DNA of 16,103 bases from CAYGZA01 sp964354135 (GCA_964354135.1 CAYGZA010000133.1:1-16103); one strand, 5' to 3'. Counted from the stretch's first letter, positions 7,801-14,971 are shown. The notes: a model not told the origin generated them from the letters alone. Made by a program: numbers and translations.

Positions 7801-8885
7801 TTCGGGGAGACCGCGCCTACGTGCTTCTGGTCAACGACGCGCCGTTCCCCACAACGACCCGGCTTAGGGTGGATGCCCCTGCCGGTGCCCGGCTCCAGGA
7901 ATTGACCGGCCTGAAGACCCTGGAGCCGCTCCAGCGGGACGCCGAGGGAACGTACTGGGACGTGGAGCTGGGGCCGTACGATCTCGTCGCGGCGTGGTTT
8001 TCGTCGCCCAAGGCCCGCGTCTTCGGGCCGCAGGTGGCGCTGCCGTCCAACGTGAAAACGGTCCTGGAAAAGCAGGTGGGAGAGCTCGGATACCGCGTAG
8101 CCGCCCTGCGGAATCCGCCGCTGTTGGAGGTGCTGGAGAACCCCGGCTTCGACCGCCCCGCCGCTTCGCAGGGCCAAATCCCCGGCTGGATCGGCGTCCG
8201 CCCGTCGGGCGTGACCATCCAGCTCGACCCCAGCACGAAGTTCGCCGGGACCGCCGCGGTTCGCCTGGCCAGCAACGGCCCGGCAGGCGGCCTCGTCAGC
8301 CAGCCGTTCGCTCCCCCGGCCACCGGACGCCTTGCCATGCTCGTGCGGATGCGCGTCGCCGATGCCGCCAAGCAGCCCCCGGTGCGGCTGGTGGTCGAAG
8401 GGAGGCTCCACGGGCGGACCGCCGTCTACTTCGCGCAGTTCGGACAGGCCGCCGGCGAGGGAACCGCGGTGCAACCCATCGACACCCAGTGGAGCCCCTA
8501 CATCGTCGAAGTCACCGATTTGCCGCTCGAAACCCTCTCGGCCGTGCGCGTCCGCCTGGAGCTGACCGGCCCGGGCGAAGTCTGGATCGACGACGTGCAG
8601 CTCTGCGATCTGGCCTTCAGCAAGGGGGAACTCACCGACCTGAAGCGCCTGATCACGCCGGTCGGCGCAAAACTCGAGAAGGGCGAATTCGGCGACTGCG
8701 TCCGCCTGCTCGAGGGTTACTGGCCGCGGCTCTTGGCCGAGAAGGTGCGGCTCGCGGAGCCCCCGATGACCGGCAGGGTCGAGCGCACCACGACCGCCCA
8801 GCAGAAGACCTCCAAAGAGCCCGACCGCTCGCCCAACCTCCTGGACCGCGTCAAGAGCATCGTCCCCGAACGCCTGCGGTTCTAA
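4842..8885 (+). CDS. Large exported multidomain protein with a family-10 glycosylhydrolase-like barrel and a C-terminal jelly roll
   Basis: A 1347-residue protein. A basic N-terminus (up to PPRRS, 26) is followed by a hydrophobic stretch, LAALAGTLALWLCAWA (27-42), and a likely cleavage after CGA (about 48), so it is probably exported. Residues 50-530 are beta-rich and include AWGGGSERVWQGRVALSDG. From about 540 a TIM-barrel-like part contains YLHYVGYNALMLSVLADGS (from 555), LQLIPALEFASPLPELEALL, a FAGLALQLSPHGYAQ segment near 698-712, and RLYLAGAEML. This matches what I know of the putative family-10 glycosylhydrolase-like (GHL10) group; I cannot place catalytic acids with confidence. Residues 1098-1250 (LENPGFDRP ... 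GEVWIDDVQL) are typical of a carbohydrate-binding jelly roll. The C-terminus is charged and probably helical. ATG 4842 is the only plausible start, although its ribosome binding site is weak. It may share function with the glycan genes upstream but is probably transcribed separately. Confidence 0.85.
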   Translation: MTGQGGPRTSREEGLSLCRGEPPRRSLAALAGTLALWLCAWAEPLCGADQDLRVRIAWGGGSERVWQGRVALSDGSLSEPKPLGMEADEAGLLVLQRGRPEVTAIRGSRGPQRGPILAADGYLAIRPWSKRSYDGVDLLVTAPPEASLFVELSGVDDKRRPDWAEVRLADLVQGSYSTELDDRGNRLVVRRTPGDDLRVKLARRSLVFGPGELLKCEVQPHSLPVASGTKVRIKVQLQAGRGGQELWAEEHAMVAGGPVAFPLEVPLGKEEGVYELVVTAHHAARLHWPQPVRAPLGLKQQPVAQRSVQLVVLTPQPLAAPPGTAGRLAVVEEIDPANPKWRMRLARLPQIPRLPRLGKGPLTSGHSQSVQHALGSVTQLAPNSQAGEVSWEAYTLSIDRPGEPHVLEVEYPSDAYQTLGISVIEPNAAGAVVPIGLDSGVDQAEEIAAVKLPAQWLRHRLVFWPRTKTPVVLITNRRDQTPAVYGKIRVLSGWQHLPRAFPAAGPRPERLLAAYMDRPLLPKNFSASETLGSLNDLSVDDWTTFYESGSRLVEYLHYVGYNALMLSVLADGSTIYPSTTVPATPRYDNGAYFATGQDPIRKDVLEMLLRMFDREGLQLIPALEFASPLPELEALLDRGGAEAEGVSWIGPEGTSWRQVHGTHKGRAPYYNVLHPRVQESMLAVVRELVAGYAQHPAFAGLALQLSPHGYAQLPGPQWGLDDATIAQFEQDLKLRVPGSGPRRFAERAEALTYLTPEGQREWRSEWLEWRATRLTRFYRRVQAELTAVRPGARLYLAGAEMLAGDDLARKLRPALPRQMTMAGALLWVGIDARQYGDNEGLVLLRPERIVPRSSLAAQAVDLEIAQMPDADRYFQNLSPPGSLLFHPPQGLRVPSFDEKGPFRPCYTWLAAQPVPSGWQNRRRFVHSLATLDAQAIFDGGWLLSMGQEDAIRDLVAVYRQLPAVRLERLGEQLGPSGGQPVTVRFGVRGDRAYVLLVNDAPFPTTTRLRVDAPAGARLQELTGLKTLEPLQRDAEGTYWDVELGPYDLVAAWFSSPKARVFGPQVALPSNVKTVLEKQVGELGYRVAALRNPPLLEVLENPGFDRPAASQGQIPGWIGVRPSGVTIQLDPSTKFAGTAAVRLASNGPAGGLVSQPFAPPATGRLAMLVRMRVADAAKQPPVRLVVEGRLHGRTAVYFAQFGQAAGEGTAVQPIDTQWSPYIVEVTDLPLETLSAVRVRLELTGPGEVWIDDVQLCDLAFSKGELTDLKRLITPVGAKLEKGEFGDCVRLLEGYWPRLLAEKVRLAEPPMTGRVERTTTAQQKTSKEPDRSPNLLDRVKSIVPERLRF

Positions 8886-9179
8886 CGGCTTCGCGGCCCC
8901 GCCGTGTGCCGCTATTTCGCAGAAGCAGTGCCGGCGCGGGGATCCCATGCACCTGTGCCGGGCGCCATGCCCACGCGAGCTGGCTATGCCACCCGACCAA
9001 TCCGCGTATTCCGCTCGTGACGATTCGCCCGGTTTTGACAAGGTTGGGATACTGAGGTATTGTTTTATTAGACTCCTCTCGCACGAACTCCTCGGCCTTC
9101 CGAACCGCCACTCGGGTCCTTCGGCAATCGCCGGGCAGGTTCGCCGGACAGACGCTTCTCTTCTGAATGAGGTCGGGAT
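8886..9179 (+). other. Intergenic region carrying the promoter and leader of the Tad-like gene
   Basis: 294 bases. The first 145 show no gene or clear terminator. The rest holds a near-consensus promoter, an AT-rich initiation region and a leader of about 110 bases ending in a good ribosome binding site. Short open frames here have no start signals. Confidence 0.55.
9035..9063 (+). promoter_or_regulatory. Near-consensus sigma70 promoter for the Tad-like gene
   Basis: A perfect TTGACA (9035-9040) is followed after exactly 17 bases by TATTGT (9058-9063), then an AT-rich TTTATTAG. Transcription would start near 9070, giving a leader of about 110 bases. It is the best promoter match in the window. 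Confidence 0.7.
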
Positions 9180-10361
9180 ATGATGACGCGCGACTCGGCT
9201 CCCAGGTCTTCGGAAGTGCGTCGCCGCCGCCCTCGGCGCGGCAACGTGCTTGTGTTGGCGCTCCTCTTGATGACCGCCATGCTGGCCATGCTGGCCTTCA
9301 GCATCGACGTCGGCTACATGTCGGTGGCCCGTGCCGAGCTCCAGAGGGCCGCCGACTCGGCCGCTCTGGCGGCAGCGAGCGAGCTGCTGAACGAGGTGCG
9401 TCTTCAAGGGGACGCAGCCCAATCCCTTGTGATTTCGCAAGGTCGCACGGCTGCAAACCAGTATTCCCAGATCAACCCGGTCTGCGGCACGGGTCCGGCC
9501 TTGGACCTGAATACCGGCAACGACGTGTCCGGAGATATCGTCTTCGGGCGGTATTCCTCGGCCGCCGGCATGTCGACCTCGTGTACCCCGGCTCAATACA
9601 ATGCAGTTTTCGTGCGGGTCCAAAGGACTTCCGAGAGGAACGGGGAGTTTCCCCTGTTCTTTGCGCGCTTCCTCGGGCTTCACTCCGCAAGCAGCCAGGC
9701 GGAAGCGATCGCCACGTTCCGCGACGGCATCGCCGGTTTTCGGATCACTGAACAGACGGGCAATGCCGATCTCCTGCCGTTTGCCCTCGACATCAAGGAT
9801 TGGCAAGACGTCATGGCAGGGGGCGGGACCGATGGCTGGAGCTACAATCCCGGGGCGCGGACCATCTCCTCAGGCAGTGACGGAGTCCGCGAGTTGAAGC
9901 TCTATCCGACCAAGGTCACCGCCAGCGGGATCACCCCGGGGAACTTCGGCACGGTGAACATCGGCCCGCCCGCCAACAGCGCCGAGGTGCTCAAACGCCA
10001 GATCAGCGAGGGCGTTACGGCGGAAGACTTGAAGTTCTTCGGCGGGGAGCTGAAGCTGAACGAGCAGGGGACCCTGATGCTCAACGGGGACACGGGGATC
10101 TCAGGCGGCGTCGAGCTTGCGCTGCCGGACGTGCTTGGCAAGGCCCGCACGATCTTCCTGTACAACAAGGTGGAGTATCCGGGCAACGGGGCCACCTACA
10201 CGGTCGTGGGATTCGCCGGGATCCGCATCATGGACTTCGATCTGCACGGCGCCCACAAGTCCATTCTGATTCAGCCGGCCATCGTCAAAGACGCTGCGGC
10301 AATCTCTAGCAACCTGAACACGAGCTACCACGTGTACCAGCCGGTCGTCCTGGTACGGTAG
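9180..10361 (+). CDS. TadG/TadE-like membrane-anchored protein (putative Flp pilus assembly Tad domain)
   Basis: A 393-residue protein. The basic N-terminus RRRRPRRGN (about 14-22) leads into a single transmembrane helix, VLVLALLLMTAMLAMLAF (23-40), then SIDVGYMSVARAELQRAADSAALAAASELL. This is the hallmark of the N-terminal Tad domain (TadE/TadG-like pseudopilins and pilus assembly proteins), where the ELQ-x-AADSAALA segment follows the membrane helix. The remaining 320 residues are extracytoplasmic, Gly/Asn/Ser-rich and predicted beta-rich, and I do not recognise a further domain there. The ATG at 9180 has GAGG at 9169-9172 with a seven-base spacer; the ATG at 9183 is also possible. No tadE, prepilin peptidase or secretion ATPase gene lies beside it, so it stands alone here. 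A role in surface structure or adhesion is likely but not shown. Confidence 0.85.
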   Translation: MMTRDSAPRSSEVRRRRPRRGNVLVLALLLMTAMLAMLAFSIDVGYMSVARAELQRAADSAALAAASELLNEVRLQGDAAQSLVISQGRTAANQYSQINPVCGTGPALDLNTGNDVSGDIVFGRYSSAAGMSTSCTPAQYNAVFVRVQRTSERNGEFPLFFARFLGLHSASSQAEAIATFRDGIAGFRITEQTGNADLLPFALDIKDWQDVMAGGGTDGWSYNPGARTISSGSDGVRELKLYPTKVTASGITPGNFGTVNIGPPANSAEVLKRQISEGVTAEDLKFFGGELKLNEQGTLMLNGDTGISGGVELALPDVLGKARTIFLYNKVEYPGNGATYTVVGFAGIRIMDFDLHGAHKSILIQPAIVKDAAAISSNLNTSYHVYQPVVLVR

Positions 10362-10400
10362 CCGGGCGTCAAGGCCATCTCCGCCGCCCGCACGCCCGGC
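10361..10400 (+). terminator. Hairpin beginning at the Tad-like gene's stop codon
   Basis: GCCGGGCGT (10361-10369) and ACGCCCGGC (10392-10400) form a perfect 9-bp stem around a 22-base loop, starting on the last base of the TAG stop. No U-run follows, so it may be a non-canonical terminator or an mRNA-stabilising hairpin. Confidence 0.4.
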
Positions 10401-10608
10401 GCGCACCATGGCGCCGGGGTGTACCAGGCGGCTCACGCAGATCGCCACCAGCGCCCGTCACCTCTTAGCGGCCCTCCTGGTCCCCGACCCCCGGCCTCGA
10501 TGGGGTTTCCGGTCGGTGCAGTCTCTATAATATCACGGCATTGATACATGGAATAGTAATCATTGCCTCTTTGCTTCTCCGCTCTCAGGTACACGTGGTG
10601 CCGCGCAC

Positions 10609-10746
10609 ATGGCTCAGACTCAGCGGGCCTCGTCGCGGGCCGACGGGCGTGGAGTCTGCCGGATCTGCGGGTCGGCGCGGCTGCCGCTCAGCGCCGTTGA
10701 CCTCGCCCGACCCGCGCAGCCGGAGCTCTCCTATCGCGCGGGATGA
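10609..10746 (+). CDS. Very short candidate gene with a CxxC motif
   Basis: A 45-codon frame starting MAQTQRASSRADGRG and containing VCRICGSARLPLSAVDL. The CRICGS motif is like the start of a zinc-ribbon, as found at the N-terminus of some methyltransferases, so this could be a small zinc-binding protein or a relic of a larger gene. It begins 78 bases downstream of the TATAAT at 10526-10531. There is no clear ribosome binding site and only one CxxC pair, so the call is weak. Confidence 0.22.
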   Translation: MAQTQRASSRADGRGVCRICGSARLPLSAVDLARPAQPELSYRAG

Positions 10747-11088
10747 CGAGAAGAACCAGTAAGGGTTGCTGCTCGCCTCCGCTTCTTCCGCGAACGTGAT
10801 CCAAGGTGCTATGAAAAGGAGCCTCGTTTGGCGCCCCGCCAGAAGCGGCCGTTTCCGGGCAAGATGGTTGTCCTCTCGATAGGATCGGGGTCCGTGGACG
10901 ATCTAAGGGTTTTCTCCTCGCGGTCCGGCAACGATTGTAGGAGTCGGTCCGATTCTGAGGGTCGGCGGCCCGAGAAGCGCAGTGTGTAAGTGAGCAATCT
11001 GCTTTTGCCTTGCCGGGCCGCAACCTATCTACGTAGAGCGGCCTCGCGCAGGCGGCGGGCTACGTTTGAAAGGAGCCGCGAGTACACT

Positions 11089-11139
11089 ATGTTCCGCGCG
11101 GACGTGAATCCTTTGTTTCTCAAGCAGACGGTCGAGTAA
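11089..11139 (+). CDS. Possible 16-residue leader peptide before the chemoreceptor
   Basis: ATG at 11089 opens MFRADVNPLFLKQTVE and stops at 11137-11139, 22 bases before the chemoreceptor ATG. AAGGAG at 11070-11075 is 13 bases upstream, longer than ideal. It could be a leader peptide or chance; no run of regulatory codons is present. Confidence 0.22.
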   Translation: MFRADVNPLFLKQTVE

Positions 11140-11161
11140 GGCATCGTGCGGAGATCCTACC

Positions 11162-13465
11162 ATGAGAATCCTGTCGAACATGAGCCTGAAAGCGAAACTC
11201 GTGGGCGGATTTGTCGTCGTGGCGATCCTTACCGCCGTTGTCGGCGGGATCGGCTTGTGGGGCGCCGGGCGCGTGGCGCAGGGTGTGCAGAACCTCGGCA
11301 TGGTCCGCCTGCCGGGCGTCGAGAGCATCCTGAAAATCAAGCAGGGCGCCGATACGGTCAAGACGGTTCAGCATACTCTCATGAATCTCGACCTGGCCGC
11401 AGCGATCCGCAAGCGCCAGGACGACTTGGTCGCCAAGGCCAAGGAGCAGTGTGATGCGGCATGGAAGGTCTATGAACCGCTCCCGAAGACGGGCGAAGAA
11501 GCGGCGTTGTGGAAGGAGTTCACTTCGGCCTGGCAAACCTGGGAAACCGACAACGCAGAATACTTCCGCCTGGTCGCAGATCTCGAGAGACTTGATCTCG
11601 GGAATCCGCTGGCGCTGAAGGAGGATTTGGCAATCTTCCGCGGGGATCACTACCGGCGCCTCCAACAGACGGCGGAGATGATCCATACGAGAAAAACTTT
11701 CCCCGGCGGCGAGAATCCCCATGACTGCAACTTCGGGAAATGGCTCGCTGCGTACAAGACTGAAAACCCTCAGATGCGTCAGGCAATGCGCGACGCCGAG
11801 GCCTCGCACGCCAAGTTCCACGAGGCGATTGCCAAGGCGAAGGAACTAGTCAACAAGGGTGACATCGAGGCGACGAAGACCCTGTATGAAAAGGAGATGG
11901 CTCCCGCCGCCGAAGGCGTACTTGCCCAATTCACGCAGATCGGCAACATTGTGCAAACGGCTCAGGATCTCGTCAAGAAACGCGACCGTCAAGCCATGGA
12001 GGTGTGCCGCGCCAGCCAAATGAAGGCCAACGACCTGCTCGACAGGCTGGTCCAGTCGAACAGCGAAGCGGCGGACGCAGCCATCCAAGACGCAACTCAG
12101 GTTGCCGCTCGGGTCAGAACGGTAGCCGTTCTCACTTCAATCGTCGGCGCGGTGGTCGCTCTGACCTTGGGGATCTTTCTTGCTTTGATGGTCTCGCGCC
12201 CGGTGGAGAAAATCGCCACCGTGCTCAAAGCGGTGGCGGCCGGCGATTACACGGTGCGCCTGGATATTCAGTCCAAGGATGAAATCGGTCAGATGGCTGC
12301 GGCGCTGAATACCACGATCCAAGCCGTGGTTAAGGCGGTGCAGGACGTGAAGGATGCCGCCGAGCGGGAAAAACAGGTCCAGCAGGAACGCGCCGAAGCG
12401 GAACGCCGCCAGGCCGAGGCCGAAAGGAAACGCCAGGAAGGGGAAGTGGCCGCGGAGCGCCAGCGCATGGAGGACGACCGCCGCCGCCAGGAAGAGCTGG
12501 CCGCCAAGGAGCGCGAACAGGCCGCGGTCGAGCAGAAGAAGGCCGAGGAGCTCCGCCGCAAGGTGGACTACCTGCTGGAGGTCGTCGGCGCCGCGGCCCG
12601 GGGCGATCTGACCAAGAAGGTCAAGGTCGAAGGGAACGAGCCGGTCGACGAGCTGGCAGCCGGCATCGGCAAGATGCTCGGCGACCTGGCCCACGTCATC
12701 GGCCAGGTTACGGAAAGCGCGGCCCAGTTCAACGAGGGCTCGCGGGTGATCGCCGAGAGTTCCCAGACGCTGGCCCAAGGGGCCCAAACCCAGAGTTCCA
12801 GCGTCGAGGAGATGACCGCCTCGGTCGAGGAGCTGGCCCGTTCCATCCAAGGCGTCAAGGACAACGCCATCGAGGCCGACAAGGTGGCCAAACGCACCAA
12901 CCAATTGGCCGAACAGGGCGGCCACGCGGTGCAGAAGTCGATCGAGGCCATGGAGCTCATCCGCACCAGCTCCACGCAGATCGGCGAGATCATCCAGGTG
13001 ATCTCGGAGATCGCCAGCCAGACGAACCTCCTGGCCCTCAACGCGGCCATCGAGGCGGCCCGCGCCGGGGAGCACGGCATGGGCTTCGCCGTCGTGGCCG
13101 ACGAGGTCCGCAAGCTGGCCGAGCGGTCCAACCAGGCCGCCCGGGAGATCTCGACCTTGATCAAGGAATCGACCAAGCGGGTCGAGGAGGGAGCGCAACT
13201 CAGCGACGAGACCGGCAAGGCGCTCAAGGAGATTATCGGCGGGGTGGGCGCGACCGTGGCCAAGATCTCGGAGATCGCCGCGGCGACGGTCCAACAGGCG
13301 GCCAACGCCGACGAGGTCTCCAAGGCGATCCAGGGAGTAGCGCAGGTGACGGAACAGTCCGCGGCCGGAAGCGAACAGATGGCTTCCAGCAGCGAGGAGC
13401 TGGGCGCCCAGGCGTCGGCCTTGAGGGATCTCGTCGGGAAGTTCAAGGTCGGCGCGCAGACGTAA
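11162..13465 (+). CDS. Methyl-accepting chemotaxis protein with an extracytoplasmic CZB zinc-binding site
   Basis: A 767-residue chemoreceptor. Order of parts: transmembrane helix 1 (about 13-34), a helical extracytoplasmic domain (35-320), transmembrane helix 2 (321-345), HAMP (345-398), a highly charged coiled coil (about 399-466) rich in Glu, Arg, Gln and Ala, a second HAMP-like unit with GDLTKKVKVEGNEPVDELA, then the signalling domain whose conserved tip reads EIASQTNLLALNAAIEAARA (616-635) and continues to ADEVRKLAERS. Within the sensor domain, C189 in CNFGKWL with H163, H216 and H220 matches the CZB zinc site, with the same C-27-H-4-H spacing as I recall for E. coli DgcZ. There is no C-terminal NWETF-type CheR tether. 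GGAG at 11150-11153 with an eight-base spacer supports ATG 11162. No che genes adjoin, so it must work with partners encoded elsewhere. Confidence 0.95.
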   Translation: MRILSNMSLKAKLVGGFVVVAILTAVVGGIGLWGAGRVAQGVQNLGMVRLPGVESILKIKQGADTVKTVQHTLMNLDLAAAIRKRQDDLVAKAKEQCDAAWKVYEPLPKTGEEAALWKEFTSAWQTWETDNAEYFRLVADLERLDLGNPLALKEDLAIFRGDHYRRLQQTAEMIHTRKTFPGGENPHDCNFGKWLAAYKTENPQMRQAMRDAEASHAKFHEAIAKAKELVNKGDIEATKTLYEKEMAPAAEGVLAQFTQIGNIVQTAQDLVKKRDRQAMEVCRASQMKANDLLDRLVQSNSEAADAAIQDATQVAARVRTVAVLTSIVGAVVALTLGIFLALMVSRPVEKIATVLKAVAAGDYTVRLDIQSKDEIGQMAAALNTTIQAVVKAVQDVKDAAEREKQVQQERAEAERRQAEAERKRQEGEVAAERQRMEDDRRRQEELAAKEREQAAVEQKKAEELRRKVDYLLEVVGAAARGDLTKKVKVEGNEPVDELAAGIGKMLGDLAHVIGQVTESAAQFNEGSRVIAESSQTLAQGAQTQSSSVEEMTASVEELARSIQGVKDNAIEADKVAKRTNQLAEQGGHAVQKSIEAMELIRTSSTQIGEIIQVISEIASQTNLLALNAAIEAARAGEHGMGFAVVADEVRKLAERSNQAAREISTLIKESTKRVEEGAQLSDETGKALKEIIGGVGATVAKISEIAAATVQQAANADEVSKAIQGVAQVTEQSAAGSEQMASSSEELGAQASALRDLVGKFKVGAQT

Positions 13466-13522
13466 GCCGGTCGAGCCGGCCGCGTCCCTTGCCTTCGAGT
13501 CTTCGTGATGTCGCAGGAGTCA

Positions 13523-13545
13523 GGGCGGCAGTTCAACTGCCGCCC
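13523..13545. repeat. REP-like hairpin downstream of the chemoreceptor
   Basis: GGGCGGCAG (13523-13531) pairs perfectly with CTGCCGCCC (13537-13545) around TTCAA. It is the first of three consecutive hairpins. It could be a repeat element or part of a compound terminator. Confidence 0.55.
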
Positions 13546-13549
13546 CGAC

Positions 13550-13564
13550 CGCATTCGAGATGCG
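13550..13564. repeat. Short hairpin between the REP-like hairpin and the terminator
   Basis: CGCAT (13550-13554) and ATGCG (13560-13564) with a TCGAG loop; the second of three stacked hairpins in 75 bases. Confidence 0.4.
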
Positions 13565-13565
13565 A

Positions 13566-13595
13566 AAAGCCCACGGGCTGCGACCCGTGGGCTTT
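13566..13595. terminator. Strong, probably bidirectional intrinsic terminator
   Basis: A perfect 12-bp stem (13566-13577 with 13584-13595), core AGCCCACGGG / CCCGTGGGCT, six-base loop, followed by TTTCTTCTT on the plus strand and by TTTTCGC on the minus strand. It lies between convergent genes, the chemoreceptor (plus) and the ABC exporter operon (minus, ending at 13646), and can end both transcripts. Confidence 0.85.
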
Positions 13596-13645
13596 CTTCT
13601 TCCATCGGACGTCCGTTGACGAACGAGTCGGCCGGAAAAGTGGAA

Positions 13646-14971
13646 TCACCCACGGAAGGCCCAGCGGAGGAGCTCGGCCAGCTTGGGCGTCTTGCCCTGG
13701 GCCAGGAATCCGATGCGGAAGATCCTCGCCGCGGCAAACACAATCAGAAGCGTCGTCGCCAAGAGGACGAGAATCCCCAGCGCCGGCTGCCACGACGGCA
13801 CGGCGCTGGTGGCGCCGATCCGCAGGACCATCATCAGCGGCGTCGCCGGCGGAAAGAACGACACCCAGGTGGCCAGCCCCCCGGTGGGCTCCCGGATCAC
13901 TTGAAACCAGATCATCAACGGCAACATCATAATGAGCCAGATCGGCAGCAGCATTCCCTGGGCCTCTTTGAGTTGGTTGACCGCCGCCCCCACGGCCATG
14001 AAGACCGAGCCGAAGAGCATCACCGCCAGGACTTGATAGACGATGAACCAGGGAATGACCCGCAGCGGCACCAGGTGCAGGGCTTCGAAGTACCAGGCCA
14101 GGCCGCAGGCGCCGATGGCGTAGATGATCACGACGGTGAGCGACCCGCCCACGCCGCCCAAGAGCTTGCCTATCATCAGCCGGAAGGCGTCGACCGAGCC
14201 GAGCAGCACCTCGGCAATCCGCTGGCTCTTCTCTTCCAGCACGCTCTCCAGCATCGGCTGGGCGGCCAGGAAGATCACCATCCACATGAGCATCATGATG
14301 CCGAAGGGGACGAAGATGGTCTCGTGCATGCTGGCCTGCTGCGGCGCCGCGATCTCGCCGCTTCTCGAACGTTCCAGCAGGCCGAGCGGCTCGACGTTCA
14401 CCGGTGTACTGGCCCGGCGGACCAGTTCCGGATCGACCCCTGCCGCCTTCTGCAAGCGGTAGGCGCGAACCACCTCGTTGAGGACGTACCCGATCCAGCC
14501 CTTTTCTTCCGAGACCGCCGCGTTCTCGGCATGGAACGCCACTTTGGGCTGTACCTCGCCCCCCTCCACCCCGGAAGGCATCCGGAGCACTTCCGCCGGG
14601 ATCTCCACAAAGGCGTCGATCTGGCGGCGGCGAATCCGCTCCGAAAGCTCGTACCGGGTCTCCTCGGTCACCTTCCCGGCCGGCGCGGCTTCCAACAGGT
14701 AGCGGGGCTTGAGCTGCTTGCCGGTGTTGCGGTCGAATACGTCGTTCTTATCTCGGGCCTCGGCGGCTTTCTGTAGGGCGTCGAAGAGGACGCCCGTGCC
14801 GTCGAGCACCGCGATCGTCTTCTCGGCCGGCCCCCCGCGCCCTTCAAGCATCTTCTGAATGAAGATCCCGCCGAACATCAGGATCGGCATGAGGCAGATG
14901 GCGATCAGGAACGCCTTGGTGCCGACGATCGCGCGGTACTCGCGGACGGCGATGATCCAGACCTTACGCAC
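13646..14971 (-). CDS. ABC-2 type exporter permease, NatB-like
   Basis: A 441-residue membrane protein that pairs with the ATPase encoded just upstream. Transmembrane helix 1 is at about 18-38; a large extracytoplasmic domain (40-215) follows; helices 2-6 lie near 219-239, 270-292, 303-328, 341-358 and 397-417. The segment EEKSQRIAEVLLGS (246-259) after helix 2 is typical of NatB/ABC-2 type permeases. I chose the GTG at 14971 because GGAGGAGG lies six bases upstream and the resulting start, VRKVWIIAVREYRAIVG, is the usual beginning of this family. An ATG at 15010 in the same frame adds 13 Arg-rich residues and would lie deep in the ATPase gene. The GTG overlaps the ATPase stop by eight bases (GTGCGTAA), so translation is probably coupled. 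The exported substrate is unknown; sodium (NatAB) is only one possibility. Confidence 0.92.
   Translation of the reverse strand: MRKVWIIAVREYRAIVGTKAFLIAICLMPILMFGGIFIQKMLEGRGGPAEKTIAVLDGTGVLFDALQKAAEARDKNDVFDRNTGKQLKPRYLLEAAPAGKVTEETRYELSERIRRRQIDAFVEIPAEVLRMPSGVEGGEVQPKVAFHAENAAVSEEKGWIGYVLNEVVRAYRLQKAAGVDPELVRRASTPVNVEPLGLLERSRSGEIAAPQQASMHETIFVPFGIMMLMWMVIFLAAQPMLESVLEEKSQRIAEVLLGSVDAFRLMIGKLLGGVGGSLTVVIIYAIGACGLAWYFEALHLVPLRVIPWFIVYQVLAVMLFGSVFMAVGAAVNQLKEAQGMLLPIWLIMMLPLMIWFQVIREPTGGLATWVSFFPPATPLMMVLRIGATSAVPSWQPALGILVLLATTLLIVFAAARIFRIGFLAQGKTPKLAELLRWAFRG

Larger units (their letters stand above)
10362..11161 (+). other. 800-base region without a convincing gene upstream of the chemoreceptor
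   Basis: The longest gene-free stretch in the window. It begins with the hairpin after the Tad-like gene, then has an AT-rich island at about 10524-10572 with TATAAT at 10526-10531. Two very short candidate reading frames (10609-10746 and 11089-11139) are listed separately. A weak promoter-like TATCTA sits at 11026-11031. I looked for a cyclic-di-GMP or other riboswitch core before the chemoreceptor and did not see one. Larger open frames here have no ribosome binding sites and unnatural composition. Confidence 0.5.

Noticed and set aside
5861..7867. A 668-codon plus-strand frame inside the large secreted-protein gene, and a 411-codon minus-strand frame over 5883-7118
   Set aside because: Arg/Pro/Ala-rich shadow translations of the real frame, without ribosome binding sites or domains.
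7398..9806. An 802-codon open frame on the minus strand across the end of the large secreted protein and into the Tad-like gene
   Set aside because: It is antisense to two well-supported genes, crosses their intergenic promoter and has no recognisable domain. High GC content makes long antisense frames common.
10362..11161. Riboswitch (cyclic-di-GMP or other) upstream of the chemoreceptor
   Set aside because: No conserved core of a known class could be recognised by eye.
12137..13294. A 385-codon minus-strand frame opposite the chemoreceptor
   Set aside because: Its Leu/Gly/Asp/His-rich repeats mirror the heptad pattern of the receptor coding strand; it is a shadow.
13505..14776. A 423-codon plus-strand frame opposite the permease
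   Set aside because: Antisense shadow rich in Arg, His, Gln and Pro, starting in the terminator hairpins; no domain.
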